64,000 nucleotides of DNA from Otis tarda (taxonomy: Eukaryota > Chordata > Aves > Otidiformes > Otididae): assembly GCA_026413225.1 (NCBI GenBank), contig CM048554.1, positions 46,285,963 through 46,349,962 on the forward strand, written 5' to 3'. The notes beneath the pieces are model-generated. The model searched no databases and had not been told where the DNA came from. It saw only the letters and a list, made by a program, of their open reading frames with translations. Below are positions 50,771-64,000 of this stretch, piece by piece. Both the position numbers and the translations under genes were made by a program. Numbering within the stretch: position 1 is the stretch's first letter; every line of letters starts with the position of its first letter.

Positions 50771-53700
50771 CTCAGATTTAAATCCAAACACAGCTGTTGA
50801 AGAAAATGACATTTTAATCTTCTAATGAAAAGTTTATTTTGACAGTATCAAAACCATTTTCAAGGATAAAATTGCTATTTTTTTTTTTATTCTGCTCCAT
50901 TTTTTTTTCCATTAAAAATAGGTAAAAAAGCCACATGGCAACTTAGCCCTACAGTTTTTCATATGCTGTTTTTACTGCTTGGAGAAAATACTGTTTTTCA
51001 TAAAACTCTTTAAAACTTACTTTGTCTTTTGTCCATGTATTGTATTTAACCAAACGAATACTCTGAGATACAACCCTCCTCCTACAAAACACGCAAACCA
51101 TCATCACGATGACAATAGTTTGAAATCCATGCAGAATGTGAACATACTTCAAAGTATGTTGCAATCGTGACTCCAAGACAAAATAAAATGCATTTCAGCA
51201 CTACCTATAAATCCAATCTTCAGATGCTTGTACAAAGGAAAAAAAAATTAAATTAATGCGGATATTAACTCACAAATACCAATTTGCAACAAGAAACATT
51301 TTGTATAAGCAATTACAGACAGGAGGTTTTCAAAGATCCAGGCTATATGTGGTATACAGACAAAGTGTTTGATTCTTTATAAAGTGTTTTCCAGCTAAAG
51401 AATCCTTTCCCAGTGTAAAATGATTATCTAATGAAAATAATCGTGTAAAGGAATAAGTCTATGGAGACTATCTTACGTCGTACTTTTTTTTTTTTAACAG
51501 CTTATGTTAGCTTTTTATATGGCAAAATGTGAACAGAATGTAGTTTTAAATTTTAGTTACAATTTTAAAATGTAGTTTTTAAGTTATAATAAAATACTAT
51601 TTTGAAACTGCTCTCTATATAAGCCCACTAAGGAGACATACTGGGGTGGGGTGGTTTTTGCTTTTTTATTGTTGTATGTTATCAATGTGTAGACTTTAGT
51701 TTCCTTAGAAACAAAGTTGAAGGAACATGATCTCAACAGTAGCCTTAAAACAGAATTTTATAGAAAGTAAATAGGATTCCTGACTTCTTGTAATATATGT
51801 AATCTTATTTTCAATGGGCCAGTGGTTTTTTTTTTTTAGTGAAACTAAAGAAACTGAATTATATGTGTAGTAAAAATAAGCATACTTTTAAACAGATGAA
51901 ACTGTTTTACTAAAAGTTTACTTGAGACCATGTTTTATGCAGACATGGGGTGCAGCACTCTATTTTAAAATACAGCATTTCTAAGCCAAGTGAAGACAAG
52001 CTGGCTCCTTTCTAATCATTGCCAGTTTGAACCCTATATGATAAAATACTTCATGGGCCGTACCTCTTGCAGCATCTGAAACATTCACAGTTGGAATAAA
52101 TTAGATTAAATACAAATATAATAAAACTGGGGATAAATGAAGACAGCTTAGATAATTGTGATCCAGTCTTTCTGTTCATCTAAAACTAAAACCAATGCCA
52201 GTGAGTTTTCAACTGCCGTTGTATGTTTGGATGACAACAAAGGTTAATCGTACATTAGGTTAATTGTACTAGGTACAATCCTTGGGACTGACCTATTGGG
52301 AACTATATATTGGCTGCAGTCCTTCAGAGTACTGTGTGCCACTTAAAAGCATTTGATCATTAATGAAACCACTGGAAAGGAAAGCTGTCTAGGATACATT
52401 TTCCTTCCACAGTTCTACATGAAGCACTATCCCCAAAATCACAGAGAATGGAGGATTATCATTTACCTTGATGTAAAACTTGGAAACAATATTATTTTTT
52501 TGAATACTCACAAAAAATAGATTAATTTGATTATTTTAAATAGTTTTATCAGCATAGGGATCAGCCATTTAAATATGTGACATTTATTCTTACTGTCCAA
52601 TGGCTTATCCTGGCGTACATAGCAGCAAGTTAGATAGATTTTTAAAAAAAATAGGCAGAAAGATAAAAATCCTGTTAATGTAAGATTCATAGCTTGATAC
52701 CCATGTATTTAAAGAAAAGGATACTGGGTTTTCATATCGTGTATGCAATTTGTGCCCGTAAAGGAATCAGTCTTCAGCTTTTGTAGCATTCGACGCTCAT
52801 GTTTCCAAAATAAAACTGCAGTCCTTATGGGTTCAAAACACTTTGTCTCTTCCCCTCTGGGTAACAACTACAAAAATCTTACCAGATCTGAACATCTGCC
52901 AGGAAGTGGTCATATGCAGACACCAGCCAGCTACATTCAGCAGCCAAGCCAGCCAGTCTCCAGGGAACCAGCCCCATGCACAAGGTCTGCCGTGCTCTGC
53001 GCTTTCTGCCACCTAAGAGGTTCGGGATAAAACTACTGATTAAAGTTTGATCATTTGAAGTACCTTGAAAATTTCAGAATTATCCTTTCAAATGTGTTTC
53101 TAAGGAGACATTTGCTGGAAAATTAAATAAGCTATGCATCGCAAAAAAGATTATATCGCTTTATGAAATTTTTTCACTATGATTTTAAAACAGGAAACTG
53201 ACTCTCGTTTTCTGTTGTTTGTAAAAGCAAACGTGCAGGCCAGTATACACGATGCTAGTTAAACTTGGTACATAAAACAGATCCACATTTAAAGTAAGTA
53301 GATTTAGTGAGAAAGGTCTTCCAGCTTTGCTAGAGCTGTAACAGCTTACACTAGCTGAACAGATGCCCCAGCCCATATGGAAGAAACAACAAAACGTTGG
53401 TTTCATAATGAAAAACTAACATGATGCAGGGCGTGTGAAGTGCAACACAAAGTAGGGAGTATCTTTTGCAGATGACAGGATAGGTTAAGCATCAAGAAGG
53501 CTGCACAGTGAGCAACCAAGACTGACAATCTGCTTGACAAGAAATTTTGAGAGACACAGAAGAAGAAGAATGTAAATCTTTGGTCAAATTAATAAAATGT
53601 GAATGTTTGCAACTATACATTTTAGATTCCTTTATTCTTTACAAATGCAAAGGTTTATAATTTTATAGAACATTAATTTTATATATTGTTTGCTTATCTG

Positions 53701-56700
53701 TAAAGAAAAATGTATACTCTGATCTGAAAAGCTAATGTGTTTTTTTGATGTGAATACAGAATTAGATGCATAAAATCATGTAATAAAATTTGCTGGTCTT
53801 GTTGCTATATTTCATGGACTAGTGGTCAAAATACAAATGTTTATAAAATGCATTCTTTTTAACAAATGAGTTCAATGGCTATTCATATTAGTATTGTACC
53901 TTGGCAAAAACTTTAACAATTTTTAGCTACTGAGAAGTCTGCCATTTAGAACCTAGGAGTTGTACTCAATAGAAAATTTGAATATGTGATCCAGAAGTTA
54001 GTCTGAGCAAAAAAAATAAAGCTAAACCTACACAGAGTTATTCTACAACAGAACTGTAAAAATAAAATTAAAAAGCAGCCATGTAACACATACATTATTC
54101 CTCAGGGATTATTTATAAGAACAAATCTGGAAAAATTGATTGAATTTGGCTTCAAGTTGACTGAAATGTATTTATATTTTTTTTAAAAAGGCAAACACTA
54201 TCAATATGGTCTTTATTCTGGAATTTCAAAACAACCAGAAGTTTCACCAGTGCAATGCTTGCCTTATTATGAACGGATCTGAAACACTCTACTGATTCCT
54301 TAAATGCAGCCATTTCCAAAGTACTTCCAAAAATAATCACAACTAATGTTCTTTTTAAAAAAAGTTTGAATATTTTAAGAGATAACTGAATTATGAACTA
54401 TTCTGGCACCAGCCCACTGCATTATTATTAAAATGAACAGACTTTTCATTTAGAAATCATGAGTGTTCTTACTTCTCATATCTTATTTATTAGTTTAAAA
54501 AGTTTTACATAAAATCAGTGAAGAAATTAAGCAGGTGTCCACATAGTCATATATTTTAGAAGTGTTTTTCTAAAAGAACTTCTAAGATATTTTGAAAGCA
54601 GAAAGGTTTTTTAAATGTTTTAACACTTATTATTTTACAAACCTGCTCAGCACTTGCACCTCCTAGCAATCCAAGATGCAACTGTTAATACATAGAACCC
54701 CCAAAAGAGGATCAATTCTTGCTCTCTTGGGGAACATTTCATACATTTGTTTACCATAAGAATTTTTAAAAGAAAATAGTAAAGAGGTTGGAATTCTTTC
54801 CCTTGTACCTCAGAAATCCTCCACTTCCATTTTTACATTTCTTTTCACTGCTTTTTTACCAATATTGAAGTAGCAACTAGGAACTACATTGAGGCCCAGG
54901 CTTCTGTTGTACTAAGTGCTCAACAGCCACGGATCAAAATTACAATGCTGCTCCCAAAAAACATGTAATCTGAGACTGAAACACAAATCAAAAGCTGTAT
55001 GCAGACAACAGTGCAAGCAAACAACATGGCATTTCTCTGTAGCAGGAGCGTAGCTTATCTATTGAGTCCGATATACTTTTAAGTACTAAGTGTTCAAATG
55101 CTGGGCTCCCCCCCCTGCCCCCACCTTCAATTTAGAGAGGCTCCCAGAGAATGCAGCACTTACAAGACAGTCTTTTCTACATTGCTAAAGGCCTTGTGAG
55201 CCGTACTGGCTGTGCCAAGGCAGCACAGCCTCTAACCATGACTTTTGTTGTTACAGTTTACTATTGAAGTTCATGCCATTTGATGGGTTGCTATGAATGA
55301 GTAAAATTTGGGCCATATATTAGAATAGCATCTTGAATCCTTGATGCTACATAAGGATGCTATTATATAGATGACATATTAAAAAAAAAAATCTCAACAA
55401 TGTATTCACTAAGTGTAGTTATGCAGAGGCCCACTGAAAAGAAAAACATCAGTTACAAAATTATTTCAATAAAAAAATAAATACAAATCTAAAAGTGTGG
55501 ATTCCTGCCAGAGATTCTTGTTTACAGCTCTGAAATGTATATGGATTCCTTGAGTGTCCCTGCCTTTGGGTGTAGTGTTTTTAGGCTGTACCTGTTGGGT
55601 CTTTTGATACAAACTAAGCCTATAGGTCACAACAGCTTTTTAGTCTCCATTGACTCAAAAGGCTTAAAAAGCAGGTATGTCTGAAGAGAAAAATCTTCAA
55701 GGGAGTCAGGCAACCAGCAATGAATAAAAGCTAGCTAAGATGAGTTTTGCTTTGTTTTAGAAAATCTATTTGTCATCTGGCTTATGGAAAACAAAGTCTT
55801 GGATGTAAATGCCAGGCTACCCTCAATACAAGACAAGGGATCATGAAGCTCATCTGCTTCCCTCTTATAGCAGACTCCGTCTTCAGCACCTCTGTCTTGT
55901 TTTCTTAGACCTTTCCCTTTCTCCTCTCACCTGCTCACTCAAGGAGCATTAAGGTTAAACATTAACGTTCAGGGACTGAAGCTGCTGTTACCTTTGCCTT
56001 CTATTCATACAGAACGTCCCATTCACTTTTGAAATGCAGTTCAACTCCAGATTAGATAGCTGAGAAAAAATATCCATACATTTCTCCATCTCAGTGTAGG
56101 ATAAGAAGCTCTCTCCTCCCACACAATAAATGTCATATATAATGGGAAGAAATAGTCATGCAAAGCAAAGCTTTTACAAAGCAATACAAAATAGCCCAAA
56201 TCATCCACATCCCACCCTTTATCTACAGTCTTGTCCTGGAACCTCGCATCCCACAACCCATTCAAATCCACACACAACTCTGCAGTGAAGATCACCTATC
56301 TGCCTTTGGCCACCTATTCCTGCCAACATGAGTGGATCTTACAGACAAATTGCCAATGGGATGTTGGAGCTGCAGTTTTGTACTTCTTTACTTTTTGGCT
56401 GATTGCTCTAAATTGCTGTTTCCTCAAAAAAAAAAAAACAAAAACAAAAAAAACCATAAAGCAAACTGTTCAAGTTTGGACAGTGCATTTCCGTTGGCTG
56501 GTCCACTTCCACCAGCATATAATAGAGTCATGCTAGAAGCAACTAACAGTCTTGGAAACTGGTAGGATTTCACTCTAGTATTAAAGATCCCAGTTTAAGA
56601 TTCATAAGAGGAATTACTACTTTTATGATCCCTGCTTTGGGGATTTATCACTACTTAGAGTCCAGGATTGTCATCCAAACTGAAAGAACTCGTCAGAGAG

Positions 56701-59700
56701 AAAGTGCAAGACTAAGTAATGAAAAAAATTAGATGTGGTAGAGGGATAAAGAGAGGTTAAAAATACATCCAACAACACAAAAGAGTCTGAGACAGTAATG
56801 AAATCCTTTCCAAGTGACTCATTGAAAACTAAGAACATGCAATGTAGATAACTCTCGGACACTAAAGACAGTAGGACTTTGCTGTACTTTTCAGACCTCT
56901 TCTCCCTCACTGCTGCTGTCCTGACATACCCTCCCTGAAAGCACACCTCTGCTTTCTTCCTTTTCTAGACTTTTTCCATCCAATTCCATTCCTCTTTGGA
57001 TTTTTCCCTTTTCCCAGCTGCCCTATTTTCTTTCTGTTGATAGCCATGCTGGCAGGCTTCTGTGCCAGCACCAAATATTTCCGAAATGGCAGTGGCAGCC
57101 CACTGTCTGCCATCCCATCCTGCCCATTTTCTGTCATACTGTCATTTCTGTAGGTACACGCTTATATAAATAGAGTGCCCTGCCCCTTGAGGAACTGTGC
57201 TAAAAAGCAGTTCCCCACTCCACTCATCCCTGGTAAGCATAACCCAACTGAAACCTGCCTATTTTGCTAACAAGAAAAGCTTTCACCCATTTCTTTCAGT
57301 TACACACTGTGACAACAACTTGTATCGCCAACATTTGTGATTTACTGCTTCCATCTAAGTGTTTTCTGAATGTGTCTGCTTGCAGACGCAGTCTCTCAAA
57401 TCAGAAGAATAAAGAGAATCTGGCACCATCTCATCCCATTCAGCAGTCGCTTCCCTTTCCGTCAAGCACTAATGACTACCAAAAGCATAAGGTATCCACA
57501 GTAAGGGGATCCATGGACTGGATCCTGCAGGCTATAACCCAAAATACGCACAAAAGCAAACAGAGGCCTTTGACTTAAAACCTCCCCAAATGTCACATCC
57601 TTTCCTTTCAGAGATGATCACTGGAAACTTCCATGAAAATGTCACATCTCAGCATGGAGGGTCCCTAACCTAGAGTTCAATCATGATACCTGGCACACAA
57701 AACACAACTTTTGGCTGCTTCCACAGCCTGAAGCTGCGATCAGCAGCATGTCAGCCAACTCCTCGCACTCTAAGGCTAACAACAACATATGCAGCAAATG
57801 CTGCTGTGTTCAGCTCTTTAATTTGGGCTTACAAGTGACATCTTTATTAATTTTCTTCTACTATTTTCAAGGAGGATATACTACAAACAATACTTACTAC
57901 TTTGCTTTTAAAAAGAGTATGAAACAAAAGCTCAGCTAAAGAACCATAAAATGTCTTGGAGACTACAGCAGGAAGATAAGCAGTACAGTACTTGGTTAAG
58001 CTTTTTCACTGCTCAAAGGAGAGACACAGATCTCCTGAATCAAAAGATATTCACCTTGAATGTTATAGTTCAGAAAGAAAACTAGGTAAGTCCATTGTAG
58101 AAACCTGCAGTTATTTACCAGTAGTCATAAATAATCCATAAACTTTCTGCTAGGTCTTTTATTTCCTCCTCATACATCAAATGTGCAAATCATATTTTAT
58201 TATTTCTTTTTTTTTCTGTAACCAGCTTTAAGAAAGTTTTTTTAAGCTTTAAGGCTGCAATCACCCAAAAAGGAACAAAAGGGAACACACACAGGTATTG
58301 TTCCGAAGTTCAAACTGGTTTACGTGTGAATCAAAGTCAGCTCTTAGATTACATTAAAAATATAGGGGACTTTAAGTAAAATCTTTTAAATAGCATTTAT
58401 AGAATGTTTCCCTTGTCTCTACCCATAGAACTTCCCTGTAAGGTAAGCGTGTAGATCTCATTCCTAATTCATTTCTCCCTGAAGCACTACAAGCATGATG
58501 CTATAATTCAATAACCTAGTGAAAGCAAAGAAAGAACCTGTAGTAATTTGGTTCCCGTTATTTTAGTGTAATCTCTATACTATAAGGCAAGTGTTTAGCC
58601 AGTGCTAAGAAGCTTGAGTTTGTAGGCTCAAATTTTATTAATCTGTTACTGTCTGTTTGGTGGCAACTGGAACCGAGACAAGCAATTTAATAGGGTCAAA
58701 GCGGTGCCTCCAGCAACTCTGAGGATGCACAGAAGCAAGTTTCCATTCTGCCTTTTAACAGTGAGCAACAAATCCTGTAGTCTAAAGGAGATGGGGAATC
58801 CTTCAGGAAACCATAATCACATCAGCTCCACACTGCAAAAATCTAAAAAGAGAACTATATTGGGGAGGGGAAACAATCAAGAGCACGCAAAGTAAAAAGC
58901 AAGTAAAACTATGGTGCCAAATCTCCATTTCCACACCTCCTCACCACCCTTTTTCAGTTCCCTCAGGCTGCAGAAAAGGATATAGCACTTTTAAACGAAC
59001 ATGCCTGCACCCTCCCTGGGAAAACAGAACTCAGATTTTCCCATTTAAAAGCCCAGGCTCCTATACATTGAGCCAAATGAAACTCTCCGTTAGCAATTAG
59101 CATCACAGAACCTATGCAAGATAAGGGAGCCAGATATGGTTCAGCAAAATTTACTGTGAAAAAATCTTTAGGAGGGAGACTGTTGTCAAAAGACATGTTT
59201 TCAACAAAAATTTTCACACATTTTAAGTGTGGTCAGCAACTGAATCACATTGCTTCCACCCACGTACACATACCTGCGCTTACACAGGTCATCTCTTGCC
59301 TGGGAGCAAACAAAGACATGAAGCACAGTACAAAGAACCCTAATCTAACCATAGGCTTTGTAAGGCTGAGTATGCTCTGCCAAAGAAGAGTTCCTGCACA
59401 ATGTCGAGGCAGATGTTGCAGGCAGCATTTAGTTGGAGGGCTCCCTATTTCTGCAACTATCCAGCGCTTTAATGTGTGCAAGGACTTGGCTCAGGAATAG
59501 CTCCTTTCAGCTTTCCCTGCTGTTACTCTACTCACTCCAGCACACTTCAGTCCTCTTTTCTGCAGAGCTGCTACTGAGCTTCTGTCTTCCCCTCATTCTG
59601 GACTTTATCAGTGTTTCAGCACGCTGTTACCTAATCTTCTGAAGTTCTTTCTCCTACACAGGGAAATGCTGTGATAAGGACATAGATAATTCTTTCATCT

Positions 59701-62700
59701 GCTTGGACTCCCAGTTTTACAGTGTCCCTATTCTGATGGCAGTAAGAAAGTACAGACAGGTATACAACACCTGACAGAATATTTTAAAAGAAAAAAAAAA
59801 ACCAAACATAATTTATAATGCAGCAAGACAAAGGGGAAATGCATCAGAAACCTGCAAGACCTTCTAAAACAGATCTAAGTTACTACCACATGAAAAGACT
59901 AAAGCAGAATAGTTAGGTGCTGATGGAATGTCGGTGAGGCTGTAGGATGCTGCAGGAAAGATAATTAGGAGACTGTCAGTTGTAAAGGTATCACAGGGTA
60001 ATGGTTCCTGCTGCTGGAAAAATACAATCTTCAAAAGTAAATGCAGTCAAAACTATGCTGTGATCTCATGGCAGCAATCTATTTTTATTATGTTACCTCT
60101 GATATGCTAAATGATTCATAAAACAAAAATGTTTTCTATGAGAAAGATTTCTCTAGTAAACAGACAGTTGACATCAGTACTACTAAATGTAAGTATGCGC
60201 TTTTTTTTTTTAGTTAGTCAAACAGAAACCCTGTCAAGTACAGACTACTGACAAATAATCTGGGCAAAGCTGGGCCTTCTGAGTGAGTATGGCGAGAGTT
60301 CAGCCAGCTCTGAATGGCTTTACCCCATGGCAGTGCTCGGAAGAAGGGTTCAGAGGTAGTAGCTGTCAATAGGACTCTATGCAGGCATCAGAATCTAGAA
60401 AAATCCATCCTTACACCCCATCTTCTACAATTTACCAGGTTGTACCTACTGTGGGAAGCAGTGGAGACCAGAGGAGTGACATGCAGAACGAAACAGCTAG
60501 TGCCGAGGACCTGACATGCACACCATACGCATTTCAGGAGGAGTTACTTCAGACCAGTTCAAGTTTGGCCCTATTGTCTGAAGGCCCGTTAGCAACTGGA
60601 GCACATTAGGTGTGTTCCTTAAGTGCATCTTACAGTTGACCAGGAAGTTCAGTTTCATCCAAAAAGATATCCTCTTTGTCAGCTCCAAGCCCGCTCAGTG
60701 ATACAAACCAAACCACAGTTAGAAAGAGTAACTGGGAGGCTCACTTCAAAAACATATTTCTGATTAAAAGCTTCCTAGTTGAGTACATCTGGAGGATACT
60801 TCTTTTTCCTCCTTATATTTCAGTTTCTCCTGTGTAACATACTGAAGATCAGTTGTTTTCAACCTTTGTGAATCCACAGAACTGCAGACGTTTCACTGGA
60901 GTTGCAGGCCCAGGCTTTCCTTAGACTACATCTTGGCTGAGCAGCCATGGTGTGCTGCATGGTCCTGGTTTCCTATTCACTCAGTCTAGAGACTCAGCCA
61001 AAGGCTGCTGTAGCTTCCTTCCCAAGAAAAACTGTGTCCAGGAGCAAACTGGGAGATGACTCTTTGGCTCTTCATCCCAGACATATCCTTAGCTAAAACA
61101 CAATCAAAAGATTTTTACAAGACACACCTAGTACTCTCACAAGGACGCTTGGATATTGAGTTCAACAAAAAAGTAAAGTACTGCTACTTGATGGCACCAC
61201 CTTTAGAATTATTAGCAAACAGTGATCCTCCAGTGGAAGAACTGGTGTCATTCTCGTTTCTTTGTTGTGAACAGCATGGATTGAATGCACTCTATCAAAC
61301 AGGATTGCCTCAGCATGTACCTATACGTCACTTTGCACTGTGCTGAGGGTGGAGCTCTAAAGAACAGTTTATATCTTCAGGAAATTACAGCTCATAAGTT
61401 GCCCACTTGTGAAATTTACTACCTATGATAGCTGTTATAAAAACTCATCACGTGAAATGAGGCTTTCATCTATTCATGTTCCTTATATCCTGAGGCGTGA
61501 GAGAGAAGTGCTAAAACATCATCACATGCTAAAACATGAATAAACTGACAATTTTTTTTAACCCAAGCTCATAATTTTTGAACAGCTGGTGTTGGCAATT
61601 CCGCATGTTCATTGATTATTGCCTTCTCCAAGGAACAGTTAGAGTAGATACAGAGCAGTGTCACTGCTGGGAAAAGGTAAATTAAGCCCAGAAATAGCTC
61701 TATAGAATGTTCTGAAATGTGACTAATAATAACTAAAATTAAGTATGAGTGACTAACAAGTGCACGCTGGACCAAGAAAGCAAAAGACTTAGGTATTCAA
61801 GTCAAGCCACCTGGTATAAATTTCCCTGTGCATTTCCATTGTATCTTAGTTGTTAATACTGAGAAACAGTGCATGGGATCTTTCCTCAGCTCACGACAAT
61901 ACTATCTTCTTCATACTCTACAAATACACAGAGCATTTCCTCTAACACTCGTGCAGAATAGGTTTTTTTTTGTCTATAAATCTTCTTACCTTATTCAGAG
62001 AAGATTGTTACAATACTGCACTAAGGATGCGGTTGTCTCTGGACTCCTGTCTGTGGATTTGCATATGAAAAGCCTGACAAGAAGAAATTAAACACAAGGA
62101 CTATGCATCATCCTCCCAGTATCTACTACACATCTGAAGAAAATAAACTTTTGCTGTGATTGTTGACTATTTGACAAAGAAACACTTCTAGCCTAGGAAG
62201 GGAGAAGGAAGAGATGAAGGAAGACTTTGTCAGCAGTGTGAAAACAGAAAACCTTGCTGATACATTTTACCTCCTGATGTCCAGAGATCCTGCTCACTTA
62301 TTTTGGAACCTTTTTCACTACCTGTACAATGGTTAAAGGAAAAGTTCAGGGAGAATAAGGTACTGTCATCATGAGATCTCCCTTCTGGTGGTAAAGGAAA
62401 AAATACGTCACAGCAGAAAGGACACAGACAGGAACTTCAAGCTATGGTTGTCCCTATCAAAGTCAAAAGCAAGAAGCAAAGTATCCAACCTTCTAGTACA
62501 GCATTTCAAAAGTGGGAAGTGTTATATGCCACAAAGATAGGGCCTGGAGGTTTCAAAATGACTTCCGAAAAGTAGAATAAATAGGGATTTTCAGTAAGTA
62601 TTACTTTACTGACAGAAAACACTGATGTCTCAATCAGATGAAAAAAATTATCTTTGCTTCTGCAATTCTGAAAATAAAGAGGAAAAAAAGCAAAGACCAC

Positions 62701-64000
62701 AAAGCTGAAAAGTAGTGAAAGTGATATTTACTGTAGGTTCCTATAATGCTTTTCACATCTGGAGATTGGAGGATAAAAGAATATTTCATTGCTAACCTGG
62801 AATAAACCATTGGTTTCACAATTTCCATTCTGCTTTTATACAGGTAACATATAATTGCAGATAAATGGCCTATAAAAAGCATAACTTATTGCCACAGAAA
62901 CATTATTCAATCATTATACTTCACAATAATTCTATCATCAAGTTTTCAATTCCTTAATTTACTTTTTCAGACAAATTCCGCCTGAGAACCTGGTAAGAAT
63001 ACTATATATGTGCAACAAGAGGTAGATACCCCCAAATAAAATTAAATACTTTTAAAAAGATTCCCGATCCCCAACACAAGGCAGTTAACACAATGCCCTT
63101 ATTGCCAAAATTGATATTAAGTAACTCAGAACAGTTTTAAAATTAGAAACTATTTTAATTAATTTTCAGTATTTTTAAGTCTATCGAAGAGAAATCTCTT
63201 AGTTGACAACAGCAGTCTATTCCCAAGAGTCATCTGTGCTGTATTCGGTACATCTGGGCAACAAAGCACCAATAAATTCAGGTACGGGTTTTAGAAGTTA
63301 CTACCGCCTTATTCCGTGCATACACTTAATTTATTTCTTTCAGTTAATAACATGATTCAAATGGAACATGTTCACAATGTCACAGTCTCTTGCATTAATA
63401 GAGCGTATGCTTGGTGATCATCTTCTAGTTTGGGGGTTTGTGTATGCCATGTATACACACACACAGAGACACAGAAAGCAAATATTAAGCAAATCCAATC
63501 TAGTACTCTTAAAAATGAGTACTGGATAAACAAAGCATAAACGCACACAGCAATTTCATGTTCTAAATCCACCCACACAGTTGTTCTCAGCAATTCAAGA
63601 AGAGAGCTGCATGGGCAGATTCACAGAATTTGAGTTACAGACATCTGTGCTGAAATAATGATCAGCGTATGAAGGTTCTGTTCATTAAGCAACAGAATAG
63701 GGTCTTGTTTTTTTTTATTTTATCCTCAAAAAGAAAATAAATACCCAAAAATTGCAACAACAATAAAAAAATGGTCAAGGTACTCTGCTTCTTTCATTCA
63801 CCCCAGAAATCCACTCATCTTGAAACATAATCTTAGTGCTACTCCAGGAAAGAGCCATGACCAACTAACACGTATGAAATCATTTACCTTAAAATCTGGG
63901 GGAAATGAAATAGATTAAACTACAGTGTAGCCTATAGGATAGTATTGTCTTTAGCTGCTGCCAATACCACACTGCAGATGAAGCTATAAAAGCATTAACA
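50771..64000. other. Intergenic sequence downstream of KCNG3
   Basis: AT-rich sequence with many short chance reading frames on both strands and A/T homopolymers. In mammals COX7A2L lies next to KCNG3 on this side. I looked for its MYYKFSGF start and YDYAGKN motif on both strands and did not find them, so it is probably beyond the right edge. No RNA gene or clear transposable element was recognised. Confidence 0.6.
51141..51160. repeat. Near-continuous 20-bp palindrome
   Basis: Arms AACATACTT and AAGTATGTT (9 bp each, perfect) are separated by only CA. It is too tight to form a stable RNA loop without opening inner pairs. As DNA it is a dyad of the kind some dimeric factors bind, but no factor is identified. 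Confidence 0.75.

Overview
The window is vertebrate nuclear DNA, most likely from a bird. Two truncated CR1 retroposon copies (at the left edge and near 15.6 kb) have the avian-type 3' end. The rest is AT-rich non-coding sequence with two sharp CpG islands and conserved split genes. I cannot name the species from the sequence.

Two protein-coding genes are supported, lying head to head about 19 kb apart. On the minus strand the 5' part of MTA3 is present. It comprises a 28-nt coding segment of the first exon (18997-19024), exon 2 (16789-16856) and exon 3 (14725-14818), each flanked by GT/AG signals and joining in frame into the N-terminal part of the BAH domain. The rest of the gene lies off the left edge, so 1-14724 is read as intron 3. 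On the plus strand KCNG3 (Kv6.3/Kv10.1, a silent voltage-gated K+ channel subunit) is complete: exon 1 at 38370-39025, a 8.9-kb intron and exon 2 at 47945-48590, coding for 433 residues. The divergent pair matches my recollection of the mammalian MTA3-KCNG3 neighbourhood.

Layout: 1-19024 MTA3 (minus); about 18250-19850 CpG island and MTA3 promoter; about 19850-37600 intergenic, with small repeats and one doubtful cysteine-rich reading frame; about 37640-39330 CpG island, KCNG3 promoter and first exon; 39026-47944 KCNG3 intron; 48591 to about 50.8 kb probable 3' UTR; the remainder to 64000 is intergenic, with nothing I recognise.

The genes belong to different systems. MTA3 is a NuRD chromatin-remodelling subunit; KCNG3 modifies Kv2 channels at the plasma membrane. 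Nothing in the window suggests they act together. The most useful details are in KCNG3: an in-frame alternative donor 33 nt upstream of the main one, which would remove 11 residues of the S1-S2 linker, and a cysteine at the residue after GYGDM, where a tyrosine is expected. No RNA genes, CRISPR arrays or intact mobile elements were recognised, and I found no convincing undescribed system.
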